DNA from: Diploscapter coronatus
Taxonomy: Eukaryota > Nematoda > Chromadorea > Rhabditida > Rhabditidae
Assembly: GCA_964036155.1 (NCBI GenBank)
Contig: OZ038422.1
Span: 17,259,201 to 17,323,200 of the forward strand
DNA: 64,000 nucleotides
Reading direction: 5' to 3'
A program made the position numbers and the translations under genes. Below are positions 1 to 13,300 of this stretch, piece after piece (the stretch's first letter is position 1; every line of letters starts with the position of its first letter). The notes under the pieces are model-generated. The model had not been told where the DNA came from, searched no databases, and saw only the letters and a list, made by a program, of their open reading frames with translations.

Positions 1-50
1 AACCGCTATCGAAAAACAGTGAAACAAATTGTAATTCTAACTATGCTATT

Positions 51-103
51 GCCCAATTTAAGCCACTGATAAAGAAATGTTTATCAGTGGAAAGATATTG
101 GGC
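51..103. repeat. Compact 53-nt hairpin in the last ATP5PB intron
   Basis: Positions 51-73 and 80-103 are inverted copies. An outer 7-bp arm (51-57 with 97-103) and an inner perfect 11-bp arm (63-73 with 80-90) enclose a 6-nt loop. It lies downstream of the last readable ATP5PB exon, so probably within an intron. It could be a tiny transposon remnant or a small-RNA-like hairpin; the stem is shorter than a usual microRNA precursor. Confidence 0.6.
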
Positions 104-258
104 TTCATTAAATTATCTTTAAAAAGTGGTTGAGGGAATTGATAAATTGTTTAAAACCTAAGTCGATTTTATCGACAATTGTCATGAAAGAAAGTTTCAT
201 CTTATCTCTACGCCAAAAGAAAATAAAGTGAATTAAAAATGAAGAAAAAACAACTCAC

Positions 259-2407
259 TCCCTCAGTGATGAACTTGACCATCTGCTCCTTCTCGAACCT
301 CCTCTTGGTCTCTTCCGTCTCCTTCAAATAGTCCAATCGGCGCTTCAACTCTGTCGCCACGCCTTGCACGTTCTTTCTGGAATCATTAAATAGAAGAAAG
401 GAAGTAAATAAGAAATCAACCTGTAAGTGGCTTCGAGCTGCAGAGCCATGGCCTCTTTCAGAGCAACGGGCACGCTCTCCTTCACAGCGGCCAGAGAAGT
501 CGACTCTGCTGCAGAAGTCTGAAAGCTTCTTTTTTAAATCTTATCTAAATGAGTTGGAAAACTGATTAAAAATGGCAAGCTATTCATTAATAAAAAATGC
601 GTGGATGAAAACAACGGCGAGGGATTTGAATTTTGAACAATTCGGAATCGGAATTCCGCACATCCCCGATGAAAAAGATCTCTTTTTGATAACACCCGAA
701 TCTGGTCAGGCTAGCATTTCTATAAAACTAAATCCGAAATTCGAAGAATAAGTCAAATCACGAGTGTGCATTTTATTGGCAGGCCTAATAAAGTTTCCAA
801 ATCTATTTTTAAATCACACCATTTTCAATCTTTACTTTCACAAAACAAACAAATTACTATTCTATCTCTTAGCGGCAGAATAACCTCCTCGTCTCGATAT
901 TCTTTACACTATTTTTAGCAGGAAGAGGGAAATAACAAGAAAAAGGAATATGATTTTCTGTAACTAAAAGATAGGACGCAGTGAAAATAAATGGTCAAAA
1001 GATTAACCTTTCTGAACTCGACAGCGTCCTTGAGATCTTCAGCAATGAGTCCATTGTAGTAGTCGAATCTCTTCTGCAACTCGCCATACAGCCACTTATC
1101 TGCCTTATCTGCAAACCATTACTTTATCATCAAATCAACTCATTCCATTCCTTACATCCGACAGTTCTGGTGAGCATCAGATAGAAGAGAACCCATCCAA
1201 TGAGCATGACGCCCTGCTCTTCGAACACCCAAATCTCCTTGTTTACCAGGAAAGCGCCTAGGCCTCCGAAGAACAAGTATGGACCTGCAAATGAGATTTT
1301 ATCATGTTGGGATTAGTTCAAGTGGGTCATTCATCAAAGTAAAAATGGGCCCTTTGAAAAGTTCATACATTTCATATACCATCGCTTTAACACAAGGCTC
1401 AGTTTCCTATTCTTTTCTAGGTTTGGGTTTTTTTTTTAATTCACCAAAATCTTAGTTACGCTCCTACGGACATCCTAACAACAAATTTGAAAATGTTGGG
1501 TGCGATTTGGGAAATCGTTTGCGCTCTCTAAACGTAACAACGAGCAAATGAGTTTCACAAGAAAATATTTTCTATCAAAATTTTCAAAAAATTACCCGAA
1601 ACACCGGTGACTTTCTGGAATGGAGTGAACCAGGAGTCGGGCATCATCAGCAGGCGGGTCTTGGGTGGGTACATCGGGCGCTCGGGATAGGGGTAGTTCG
1701 CCTGAATAGAAATATCAGTTTTTGTAGTGAAAAAGAAGTAAAAAAATACCAAGTCTCTGTCAGGATGCTCCTTGTAGTCCTTGGGCATGGGAGTGGACGG
1801 CTTCTCCGCGAACCACTCCTTGTCGCAGTCATCGAACATGCTCTTCGGAGCGTGCGCCTCGCCTGGTAGAGGAATGCCTGCAAAATTACTGTTCGAACCT
1901 AATTTGATGATTAAAACAATTGAAATGTATTTTTCAGAGCATCAGAACTAACACGCTCATTCTTGCAATTTATATTTCGTGCATCGAAAATTCTTATTTT
2001 TTTCTGAGTAATTTTTTTTAAATAGATTTAGGAGGCAGATTTCTTTCTCGTACTTCTACTTCTATTGACCTTGGCTATCTAGTGATAAAAAATTAGCTTA
2101 TTTTTCTACCTAATTTTTTCTTATATATAATAAAAAAAAACAAGTTTCATAATACTGAAATCGATGACTTGAAAAATATCTATTTTAAAATGTACCCTTG
2201 AAGCGGTAGACGATCTTTTGCACAAAATTTGGTTCGCCGGATCCTTTCTCCGAGGTGGCGGCCACTGAATTCAACGGACTGATTGAAACGCCCAAAATGC
2301 CAAATTCCATTGGAATTACCTGCATGTCCGTGAGAGGAGGAGAACCGGATGGGCAGCACGACGACTCGGCCATTTTGGCCGAGTGGCAGAATGCGGCTCA
2401 ACGACAT
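259..2407 (-). CDS. ATP5PB: Mitochondrial ATP synthase subunit b (3' end outside window)
   Basis: Peripheral-stalk subunit b of the F1Fo ATP synthase, which links the Fo motor to the F1 head in the inner mitochondrial membrane. Seven exons read with consistent phases: 2407-2320, 1877-1750, 1701-1596, 1284-1156, 1108-1008, 518-421 and 376-259, giving 256 codons. The N-terminus is rich in R and S like a mitochondrial presequence. The family stretch with PDSWF, then KVTGVSGPYLFFGG, precedes a paired hydrophobic region (exon 4). A long charged helix follows (KWLYGELQKRFDYYNGL, then VKFITEG at the last readable exon). A clean donor after 259 shows that the C-terminal exon lies left of position 1. 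The start ATG is the first in an exon with no upstream splice requirement. Family identification is by remembered similarity. Confidence 0.88.
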
Positions 2408-3238
2408 TCTGACCCAAGCAATACCTGAGCAAATTTAAAATATTCCCCATTTTGAACGTTTTTGAAAACAGAAAACGACAAGAGAATCGTCCGAAATGAA
2501 AGAAAGACATGAGTTTGGGGAAATCAATAAATCGATGTAAGAGACACCGACCATCCTGGAACTCAATTCGACGAAAAATGATCCGAAAATGGAAGAAATC
2601 CGGAAAATTTACGCGAAAAACCGAATTATCGACAACAGCCGCCCGTGTGACTCCGCCCCCTTTCGTTGCCTATTGCTTGCGTTTGGCAAAAAGGGGCAGG
2701 GAAAATTGCGAGGTGGGCGGAGATAGGGCTAACGCTATTAGAGAGGCTCAAGAAATAGTGGAAGAACGATTTTTTTTTGAAAACCACAAAGGAAACTATC
2801 AAAGTGCCTCACCAAATTGCCTGATTTCTCACACTCGGGGGTTTCCGGACATCGTCGTCACGAACCTGAAGTCTATTTTTCCTTACGGTGCTTTAGGACC
2901 GAGTGCTGGAAACTCGATTTTGTTGATAGCAGAAGAAGTGGGAAATGAGTCTATTTTCAATCGTCTCATTTCGATTTTAAAACCTTCTCAGTGTTGAAAA
3001 TCGAGTTGAGTTGAATTCAATGATTTCATTTCTTGAGCTGCATAAGCTTACGCTGTTCGGCTCCTCAAATGTCTCATTTTCTTGCAATTATAGAACGTAC
3101 AGCACGAGGCCCGACTGATTGTCACAATTGAAAGTGAGATGAAATGAGATATTCAAAGATCGAGGGAATTCAAATTTGATTGTCCGCAAATCCGCTACAG
3201 TATACATTGTGATAAAGCGATTAAAAATTCGAATACGA

Positions 3239-5022
3239 ATGATAGAGAAGAAAACGACTATTCCATTTGTTGATTTTGACTCGCTATTATCATCGTCTGC
3301 CAACAGCAAAGCAGCTGGGGCAGAAATGTGGAAGAATCCAAGTCCGGGTGGGAATGGGACAGAGCCTCGGACTGTGACTGCCTGGAAGAAGATCGATCAG
3401 AGAATGGACAGGGCTCTGCAGGATGTCGAACTCACTCTCACTCACATCAGGAACAACACCGATGTGGCCAATCTCGTCAAACACAAGAATAAAGTGAGAG
3501 CATTGTCAATGAATCATAGAAAAGGCTTGAAAGTTATTAGACGAAGTTGTAAACTTTGCAGAAATAGCTCCCTGTATTTGTCAGATTGATGACGATTTAT
3601 CAAAGGGTGATTTTTGTCCTGGTCGTCTCTGATTTATCTTCGAACTTTTCGATGAGATAAGCAGAAGATTATTTTGTTGAATAATAACTAAGTATGCAAA
3701 TGATAGATGTTACTCAGGAGCGTCCTGGGATTATGGACCAGTGGATGGCGTTTCGAGACAGTGGTGGGCAGAGCAACGAGACGGATGATGTGGTAATTTT
3801 AAGGAGTCAAGTTGGATTTTGTAGGAAGAAAATAAAGTCATGTTCCAATCAGTCTTAATTACGAGTCTTCAGATCAACCGACTGCGTTCTTCCTCGAACT
3901 GCAGCCTCAGCTCGTCTGCAGGCGCTTCCTCTGTCTCTCCCACTCCCACTTCGCTCTCACAAAACACTTCCATTGCTCAGACGAGTCGTGTCATTACAAG
4001 GTAAGGCAGCAGTGCAAGCTATTCGTTAAGAATGAATTCATCACAAAATCGATGGATAATTTTTTGGATGGCCTAGCAAATTATTTCATACCAGACTCAC
4101 TTCCTACAAATATCATACACGCGTCAATGAATTGAAGATGATCTTCAATCTATCAGTGATATGATTTTCGACTATGGCAATTTTCTTTTAAAAAATTCGA
4201 TTTAAAAAAATGAATTTTCAGGCCGCAGAGCACAACGTCCGTCTGCAACCTGCCCCTCGACTCATTGACACCCATCTCCTCATCGCGCATCTGCGGATTC
4301 CGAGTCGGCACTCTCAAAGCCAACAAATTGAGATGGCCCGTGGCTGTCAACAAGGACTCGGGCTGTGTCGAAGTCGTCGTGCCTGAGAATGTCTGTATCA
4401 AACAGCCTACTCGGCTCAAGAAGGAGTCCAAGGTTATCTGTTTCTGTTAATTTTTCGAAAAGAGTCATTGACTTTTGAGTTATTCTGAATTTTCATCATT
4501 CAGTGAAATGAGATAATTTGGATAGCAGAATATAAGGCCAGAATCAAATTAGAGTTCTATAAAGCTGATCATCATTGACTAAATTTTAAGCTGCAGTTTT
4601 CTTCACAAATAGCCGTCCCCAACGAGACGAACACTCTGCTCAATCGGTTGATGATCTCCGGCACGTTCACCGGTAAATAATCATTTTTTCACTTTAGTTG
4701 ACTTATCTCCGAAATTTAACTTACACATTTCTCATAATTAATTAACTTTTCATAAAATAATCTCCCATGATATATTCTACAGAAAAAGTGGGCATTAAGT
4801 TGGCCACAAAATCAACATCTCGAAACCTTAGGTCTTAGTAGAAGTTTGACTTTATAAATTTCATTTTCGAAATCAAAGTTTTATGGCAACCATGATATAA
4901 GAAATCTCGTATAATTAAAAAGGTAATCTAATTATTCATTTGTAGGCAATTACTTGGACAACATCACAGTGAATGGACTCACTTTCAATGCATTCAAGGC
5001 GAACGACAGTCGGGCAGGGTAG
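3239..5022 (+). CDS. Unrecognised six-exon gene, about 273 aa
   Basis: I do not recognise the family. Six exons join with matching phases: 3239-3493, 3718-3792, 3873-4000, 4222-4432, 4597-4672 and 4946-5022. The N-terminal part is charged and helical (WKKIDQRMDRALQDVELTL). A serine/threonine-rich linker occupies exon 3. A C-terminal part with RWPVAVNKDSG and TFTGNYLDNITVNGLTF resembles a small beta-rich domain. There is no signal peptide or membrane segment. The start could instead be the ATG at 3326 (MWKNPSP). It is divergent from ATP5PB, so the two may share a promoter. An AATAAA at 5478-5483 could end the transcript. The phase-consistent splicing makes it a likely real gene; function unknown. 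Confidence 0.6.
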
Positions 5023-5551
5023 TCAATGAATAGAGAATCAGTCAGACACACAGGCAGATAGACGAACTGCTCTAAGGGTTACACATAAATTGCCGAACAT
5101 GCTACCGTAGAATGTCTCTTTCAATTCTCTCCTCACAACAGTTTTTAAATGAAGGATAAAAAGTCGGCAAGTATTTCCTTCGGTTTACAAAAGAAATGTA
5201 GAATCAAAATTGACACTGAATATTTTTTCGTTAAATGAATCTTCAAAGTCAAAGATAAAGAAAATAGCCAACTATTCTAGAGGCTCTCATCATTTATCAT
5301 GTGATTGTTTTAGCTAACAATTGTCAAACGGTGCCTTCGATATCAAAGAAATTTATAATTTTGTTAAACTTTCTTTTCCTTTTGCGTGTAAGAATCGAAC
5401 CTATAATTTTTGATAGAGGAACATGTTTATTAAAAATTCGCCAAATCAAAAGTTCAAAGAGACACGATAAAGCGAAGAAATAAAACGCGAGAAATACAGA
5501 GAAGAGATAAAACGAACGCATTTGGGCGTAGAAATAAGATATCAAATGAGA

Positions 5552-5701
5552 GGCTCATAGAAAAAGACACCGGGACACCAATTAGAAAAAGACACCACCT
5601 TTTCTGAGAAATAGTATGAGAAAGCAAGAGAAGAAAAGAAAAAAGCCGGTGTCTTTTTCTAACTGGTGTCCCGGTGTCTTGGTGTCCTTTTTCTAGGATC
5701 C
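5552..5701. mobile_element. 150-bp foldback MITE with 9-bp target duplication
   Basis: The two halves are near-perfect inverted copies built on a TAGAAAAAGACACC-type repeat, so the whole element can fold into one hairpin. It is flanked by identical 9-bp repeats CAAATGAGA at 5543-5551 and 5702-5710. A 9-bp duplication is typical of Mutator-like (MULE) insertions. It has no coding capacity. Confidence 0.75.
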
Positions 5702-5894
5702 CAAATGAGATAAAGTGGAAAAGATTGAAAGATGACGAATAAGGAAATTGGGAAGAAGTCCAGAGCTGCTCAGAAATATGAAATACGAATAGATGATAAG
5801 GATAAGGAAATGCAGCCTATGGACAGTGGGAATAAAATCTTCCTCGTGAGGAATCCTCAATTCTAGACTACCTGAACACTAAGATAGAATAAGA

Positions 5895-5924
5895 GAAGAA
5901 GAAGAAGAAGAAGAAGAAGAAGAA
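5895..5924. repeat. GAA microsatellite
   Basis: About ten perfect GAA units. A shorter tract of the same unit lies at 30225-30243. Confidence 0.9.
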
Positions 5925-7135
5925 AACAGATCAAATAAATAAAATTGATAAATTCGATGAGAAATGATGAAAATGAAATACGTAGTCATTCAAAATGATC
6001 AAAACAAATTTCGCGTACACATTGACAAAAATGAGACTGAAATAGGGACAAGTAGATGGATGAACGATGAGAATGATGAATAGCTGGGACTTATTAAACA
6101 GATGAGTGATACGATTCTCCTCCTTACTTCATGAGTTACGCGGATTATTCCGGCTGTAATTAGACTTTCTAGTGGATTTTGACCCGTTGTTTGATGTGGA
6201 CAGTCCAAGTTTAGAATCGTCAAGTTGCAAAATAGAAAGAATTTTATTGATATTTGCGATTCTAAACTTCATTAAAGTAAATACGCGAAGTTTTCAGTAT
6301 ATAACCTTTCCTCTCGATTCTCGATAAATACCTATGTTGAAATGGAGCATCCTAGAGGACAAAACTTTTGAGGAGACTCGTACTTTTAAAATTAGTTTTT
6401 CACGATTTTTTGGCAAAAGAAATTACTAAAAGCTCAAAGCTTAAACGAACTGGGGGTATATTTTATGAAATAATAAAAAATGGAGATAAAAATTGATGGA
6501 GGAAGTAACCAGTAATAAAGAGACATCCAGACACACGTTTTGATCGTTACAACAACTGCAGTTCGCAGAGAAAGAATTGTCAGAAATCATAAATCTGAAT
6601 TCAAATCAGAAATTAAAGGGAAAGAAAGGGAAAACCGAAGATAACAAAACAAAACTGCAAAACTGGTCCAACAATACATTATCTGATAATAAAATTACCC
6701 GTTTGAAACAATAAAATAATTCTGGATTTGCCTTCGAATTGCATAAATTCAGTTATTGTGAATGTCTCTAAGGTTTGCTATAAAACCCAAATGCGCTCCA
6801 ACGCTAACCCAACTCGCCCCTGCCTAGTCTGGGTAAAATGAAAGTAGAAAATAGGTAAAAGTTCGTAGACGTCTAGAAGGGATTGGAATCTACCTATCCG
6901 GATGGTTATACTGCCTACCCAAACGTTCTGGCACATGCTACAGAGTTGCATCATAATAGAGCAAATAGTAAGAAAAAGCTTACAAATTGAAAATAACGCA
7001 TGTCTTTCTAAAGGTTAGCTATTCCAAATATTCTTACTCAGATTTGTAGATCTAATTCCCTTCGAGGTATTCCGTATAATGTTTACTCTATTTCAATTTC
7101 ATTTAGCCGAGATTAGGCAGGAACGAGTTGGTTTG

Positions 7136-7190
7136 GAATTGGAACGCGCACTCTTTGCAGCGTCGAATTCTAGCGGCGAGAACGATAATT
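7136..7190. mobile_element. Solo terminal arm of MITE family B
   Basis: This segment matches the right terminal arm of the elements at 31900-32104 and 28270-28440: a GAACGCGC motif, then GCGTCGAAT, then a GGCGAGAACGATAATT end. No matching opposite arm is visible, so it is a degenerate or truncated copy. Confidence 0.55.
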
Positions 7191-7340
7191 TTGTTTTTTG
7201 GGAACATTTTCTAAGAAATTCGTACAAATTATTTCATAGAAATGTGAACTTACCTGGCTAAATCAACTGAATTTGTACATTCGAAGCGATAAGTGGTGAC
7301 AAGTGAATGTGAAATGGACTGTTAAACGAGGGAAGAAGAG

Positions 7341-10300
7341 TTAGAAGTTGGCCTCAAAGTTGGCCATGAGTTCCATTTGACTGGTCATGTCCACGTCGTC
7401 GTCCTCCATCAGTCGCTTCCTTCTCTCTTCCTCGCGCATTCGGCGCAGACGGGCTGCCTCATCTTCAGCTGCCTTAAACAATAAACTTCTAACTTTTCAA
7501 AAGTAAGAAAAATAATGAAAATATGAATTACCTATACTATATAAGAATATATGCATTTTTCAAGGAATGCTAGAAAACAAAAGAATAATCTGACAAGGAT
7601 TATTTATGTTTTCTATTTACTTGAAAATATAGTAGGTTTAGGTTTGTAAGCATTTTTGGATGGAACACCATGTGGCGATGGTTGGTCAGGTCACCCCACC
7701 TTTACTAACGATCTCAGCCCTCTTATACACAAACGAGTTATTCATAACATTCAGTCTTAATACAGAGAATCTAGTTTACTAATATGTACAAAGTGGACAT
7801 CTAGGAATATCGAGACAAGCGATAAAAGAAATGGAAGATAGTACCTGTTACGGGTCTTTCTTCTCTCAATAATATTTTCATGTAAAGATGCCAGAAGATT
7901 CCATCATTTCAGTATTGTTTTCTAACTTACTCATAGTTTTTCTCAAATTTCTTACCGAGGATTGCTGTTTCTGAGCCGACTGAGCAGGAGGAGGCTGTGT
8001 CGGTGCTGTGGCTGCCTTCTGTTTCTCTTCCTCTTCCTTCTGCCGACGTTTCTTCTCCTCTTCCTCGATCAACTGCTTGCGCTAAAATTTTGCATTTTGG
8101 TTTACAAGTAGGAAGAATAAAAGGAATAAGGTGGAGTCGAATTAAAGTGAATTTAAAAATATCAGTTCATCCAATAAGTACTTGAAATTCAAAAAATAGC
8201 ATACATTTTCTTTACACTATTTCTGATCAGTGATAATGAAAGTAGCATTGAAGTTAGAAGAAGCTATTTTTAATTTCAAGAGCTTATTCAATGATGCAAT
8301 ATTGTATATCTCCTTTTCTGTAGTAACTTGCAATAATCGGTTGTGCCAATTGTGCAATTACACAGAACCAATTTGATGGTGTCAAAATTGATATAAAATT
8401 TATATTATCTCTAGTAAGATAGTGCTGGAGATAGTATAAATAGCAGTGGATTTCAGTAGTGGACGTTTCTCATCTTCAGGCTCGAAGGACAGACACCAGG
8501 GGAACAGAAGACACTACTCCTACAGTTCATCCATCTTCCTCTGCTCATCCACTCCTTCTCGGATCGATCCGACCCTTCTTCTCTTTCTCTCCCACAACCT
8601 ACACCACGTTAACTCTGCGCTTTTGCAAATAAACGTGTGGTACCCGCTCTGTTCGTTGATTTATTGCGACTACACAATTGTACATATTCCAAATGTTTCT
8701 TACAGTAGCCTCAGAATTGGATGGATAGTCTTCTCACCTTTTCATTCTTGAGCTTTGCCTGCTGCTTGAAGTTCTCGAAGCTGGACGTAACTTTGCTGTT
8801 CGACATTTTCTCCTCGGCGCTCGGTAGCAGCTGATCCAGAATTGAACCGCCTGAATAATTTTCTTTACAAAACGATAGACAATTATTTCCTACCTATTCC
8901 AGCAGGTCCAACAACCTTGTCATTCTGGAGAATGGGCTTGGCTCCCTCGTGAACGACGGCAGTCTTCGCAATGCCCGACTCCTTCTTGTCATCACTCACC
9001 GTCACTAAAGTTTTTTTTCTTCAAAAAACTAACGAAATCGCGCAATCTATGTTACATCAAAATGTCTATGTGTCTATTTGGAAATAGGATTTTGGACTGA
9101 AAACCCAATTATAACAAATTCTGAGACATATCAATTTATTTCAATCATTAGATATGGCAATAGATAATGAGACAATGCTGTGATATATAAAGTGTTCGTT
9201 ATCAAAATTATATGCAAAATGTGATAATTTTGAAGACGAATTCACTCTATCACAACATTGCCATCTTACCCTGATGACTGAGACAAATTGATCTTTCTTA
9301 CAACTTGGTTCATTGGGTCTATTTACAAAAGGCCGTCGTCAAAACAAAAAAAAACAACCAGATTTACATCATGTTTCGAAAGATAAATGGTTCAAGCTAG
9401 AATATATCTACACAAATTACGCAAGACTTTCTAAATAAAAGAAAAGAAACAGCAAATGGCTTACATTTGGACGTGGGAAGATTTGCTCCGGAAGCAGACG
9501 ACTGTTTGGAGGAGATGGGAAGGGTAAGGGGAGAGGCGACCGCAGCAGGAGTGGACTGGGACTGAGTGCTGTTGGTCGGGGCCGAAGGAGTCGAGTGGGC
9601 GGCGGGAGGGGCGGCCGCCGAGCGACCGTTCGGCTTGGGCACTGGGGCCACTCCGCCTCGCGGGCGGGGAGTTATCTCATCGGCACGAGGTCCTGGAATC
9701 GCATTTTACATATTTCATAAGCCCCTTGGCAATTATATAAATTCGAAATCTCATACACACACACACACACACACTACCTATATTATATTTGGACACTCGG
9801 CAGTGGAATCGGTGCATTTCAGTTTTCTGTGTAATTTCTTCTCATTTTCATGGTGTATTTTCGGGAATATATTTCTCATTCTTTTTTCGCATTTTTAATC
9901 TAGGGAAACGTTTATATCATGTTTATCGTGAATAAATATACGGGGGAGTACACTCACTAACGGTGATAAGATAAATAATATGTCATCAAGTCAAAAGGGA
10001 AGGGAAACAATACATGGAAAAGGAACGTTTTGGATAATGATGAAATAAACATTGGTTTACTATAAATAAGGAGATGATGCGTAAAATATGGATTAAATAT
10101 TTGGTAGTTTTGTGTTTGTTGCTTTGTAACAATATAAAGTCAGACGCATAATGGTTTAATTAAGCCGAGGTCGGGAGGATTCAGTTCAGGTTGAGAGGGG
10201 CGTTGGAGAGGTAATTATTAGCCAATAGTTAATTAGCAGAAGAAGCTAAGAATAAATAAATCAAGTCAAGAAACGACGAATAACATTACAATGGAGATCA

Positions 10301-13300
10301 ATTGGAATGAGATGATAATAAATAACAAGGAGGATCCATTTTGAAACGAGAATCAGCAAACTAATAACCATCGATGATTAACTTAAAACAATTAAAGGGG
10401 AGGGAAAAGGATAAAACATTGAAAATTCAGTTATGAGACCCTTAATTTGTGGTAGTTGTCAAGAAAGAGGCTATTTTCTTTTGAACGAACGGTAGGGATA
10501 CTAATATGTAAATGAATGGGTAAATTATGATAGGGGAGTAATGCTGTACTTTAGGAAATTAAAAATCTTGAAAATTAGCTAAAATACAGTATTCTGAAAG
10601 TTTAGTACTCCCTTTGGATGACGACTTAATGAAGCTTACCCGATTGATAAGTCGTAAAGTTTTGATGATGATGAGGAATTGTTTTTCGAGAGAAAATGTC
10701 AGGAAACCAATTGGCATCTACTATGGAAAATGAGCAAAACTTCGAGTGATTCAGCTCTGACGAAATCAAGATAAAGCTGTCTAGAGAGAAATAGGAGATA
10801 CGGTATGAAAGAATAGGATGGAAAACATTGAAGAAATTCAATCGGTTTTTTTTTTGTATAAAACAGTAATTGGATGATAAATGAGATGGATATTTGGCAA
10901 GAAAAGGAGGGAAAGGAGGAAGGAGAACGAAAGGGAGGATAGGCTGACGGGAGAATGGCTGACAGGAGAGAGAAGGGACACTCGGTTGGGTGGAGGAGGA
11001 TAAATCTGACACGTCTGAGCTGCTACTGGATTGAATATTGGAATGGAAGGATAGAGTTGGATAAAGCAAATCCCTGTACGCCCTCCTGTCAACATCCGCA
11101 GCCGCAGCCAATACACAAATGATGATAACGGCAGAGATAGGAGGAAAGAGAAGAGTGTCTCCGAATAGGGGAGAGATTCACAGCACTTGCGGTCCAATTA
11201 TCGGAAGATACGTGGGTTCATTTGCGACAAAATTTCGAATGAAGATCAACTTTGTCGCAAATGAACAATACAAGTGTAAGGTATGCGTGAAATCTCTTGT
11301 GATTCGGAAAACACTCAATAAAACAATAGAGAATAGATTATGAGAAGGGGATGACAGAGATAAAATGACAGTCTGACTCTTTCTCGCCTAGTCAATCTTT
11401 ACAAGCCATTGGTTAGTTGCCTTACATCTAACCTGTATCTCAGCCTATCTGCTTTTGTCAATTCACTTGTCACTTGTCCTATTCTACTTGTCATTGTCAT
11501 TGCTATCGTCTATGTCAATTGCTTTGCATAGTTATCCTCCACCCGCAGAGTGTCCAACTACTCGCTCCTTTCACAGAGACCGTTCAGTCTCATTTCCCTT
11601 CCGCCTAACCTGATTCGGAGTCAGACGAGTCGCTGCTGGAAGACGAGGAGCTGCCTCCGGACGATGCAGAGGAGGACTCGGAGGAGGATCGAGAACGAAG
11701 ACCCGCGTGCGGCTGGGCGCTCGTAGAGGGCTGCTCAATGGCTGAAAATCATTTTATTGAGCTTTTTTCTAAAGAAAGTGAGAAACTCCGTCATAATTGG
11801 CATTCTAGGTTATTTTCTCTCGCAAGATAAAAAGAAGCTTCTTGCCAAACTTTACATGACGCGTGTCATAATCGAGTAAGCATAATGGAGCAATTGGCTT
11901 CTTTGATAATTTCCTGTATGCAAGTCCGCCTGTTCACTCAAACATGTTTATTCTATATGAGCATTTCCCCGTACCATTTCTGGGTCGACCTCCAGCCTGC
12001 ACGGGCCCATCCAACTTCTTCAGTTTGTCCTCGATGTCCTTCTTCTTCATTTCCATTTCCTGCTGCGATTTCATAGGAGCTGAAAATTTGTACCTCTCTT
12101 CAATTTTTAGATGTCTTATGTCTAGAAAGTGCAAGTATCTCTCCCTTTGTAAAAGAGAGGAAGGAAGAAAACTGCCGTGTGCCGTTTTGAAATGGATTTC
12201 CATTAGAATAATCAACATTTTGTGAGTTTTCGTGAATGGCTTGAGTCAATTCGACTACGAATAACATGTATCTTCGTTGAAACGATTCACGAAAATCACG
12301 TCTAACGCCCAAAAGTGAATTTAGAATCTGGAGAACGAGTCCTTTCAGAAAATATATTTCTCCCTTTGTCAGCATGCATTTCAAAAATGTATTTGCGCTC
12401 TTTATTTATGCCATTGCGAGACTTGTATCAAACTTGTTCGAAATATCAGTTTCAGTGGATTTTTTTGTTGAAATTTGGCTCTCATAAACAATAAATTTTA
12501 GGCATTAAAATACAAAATATACATTAGAAAAGGTTTTCGTGAGTCGCGAATTATTTAATTGCTGAAACAACTTACGCATAGGCTTTTTGGGCTTCCTCTT
12601 GAGGGAGCAGGCGACGAATGCCTCGAGTTCTCTCAGAGTGACTGGCTGCAGAGTCTCGAAGTCGATCTCGATCTCCTCGGGGTTGAAGTCCTGGACAAAT
12701 TAATTTCATATCTTGTTTGAAGGGGGATTTGCAAATAACATGACATCATGACGCGATACATAAAGCGAAATAAATGTGAAAGGACAGGATACGATATCTT
12801 GTGCTATTTTTTTTCCGTGTTTTATGTCATGATGAGTTGTGGGGTTTGCGCGCTGTCATTATAAAATGTTACCGAGAGTTTCTCCCTGCTTTCGATGATC
12901 TGCACCACTTTGCTGAGTTTATCTCCGGGCAGCTTGTTAATGTCCAGACTGAAAAATTATACTTTTCGTTACAAAAAGTGGATTACATTTAGAAATTCTC
13001 TATTTGGATTTACTTTGGAGATAAAATGTTAGTTTCAATTAACAAATACCTGAGCTGTCTCTTCTCGTCGTAAGTCATAGGCTGTCTGGACTCCTCGGCG
13101 TCCGAGTCGAATTCATATCCCTCCCTTCGGGGTTTGCCATTTGGAAGCGTGGGAGCGGGAATTGCGGGCGTGGCGACTGGTTCCTTAGGCTTGTTCTTGC
13201 TGCCCGGCTTGCGGCCTCGGCCCGAATAGGGCTTGACAGGCGAAGCCTCTGTGTTAGCCGCGATGGGCATGGCCGCGGGAGTGGCAGGGGGTAGAGTAGG

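Larger units (their letters stand above)
5023..7340. other. Convergent intergenic gap with repeats
   Basis: No gene seen between the unknown gene (+) and the BET gene (-). It holds a 150-bp inverted-repeat element with a 9-bp duplication (5552-5701), a GAA microsatellite, and a single terminal arm of another element family (7136-7190). The rest is AT-rich sequence with short chance ORFs. Confidence 0.7.

Noticed and set aside
2509..2997. A 162-codon plus-strand ORF upstream of the unknown gene
   Set aside because: Composition is basic and irregular, no family or domain is recognisable, and it covers the expected divergent promoter of ATP5PB; treated as a chance ORF.
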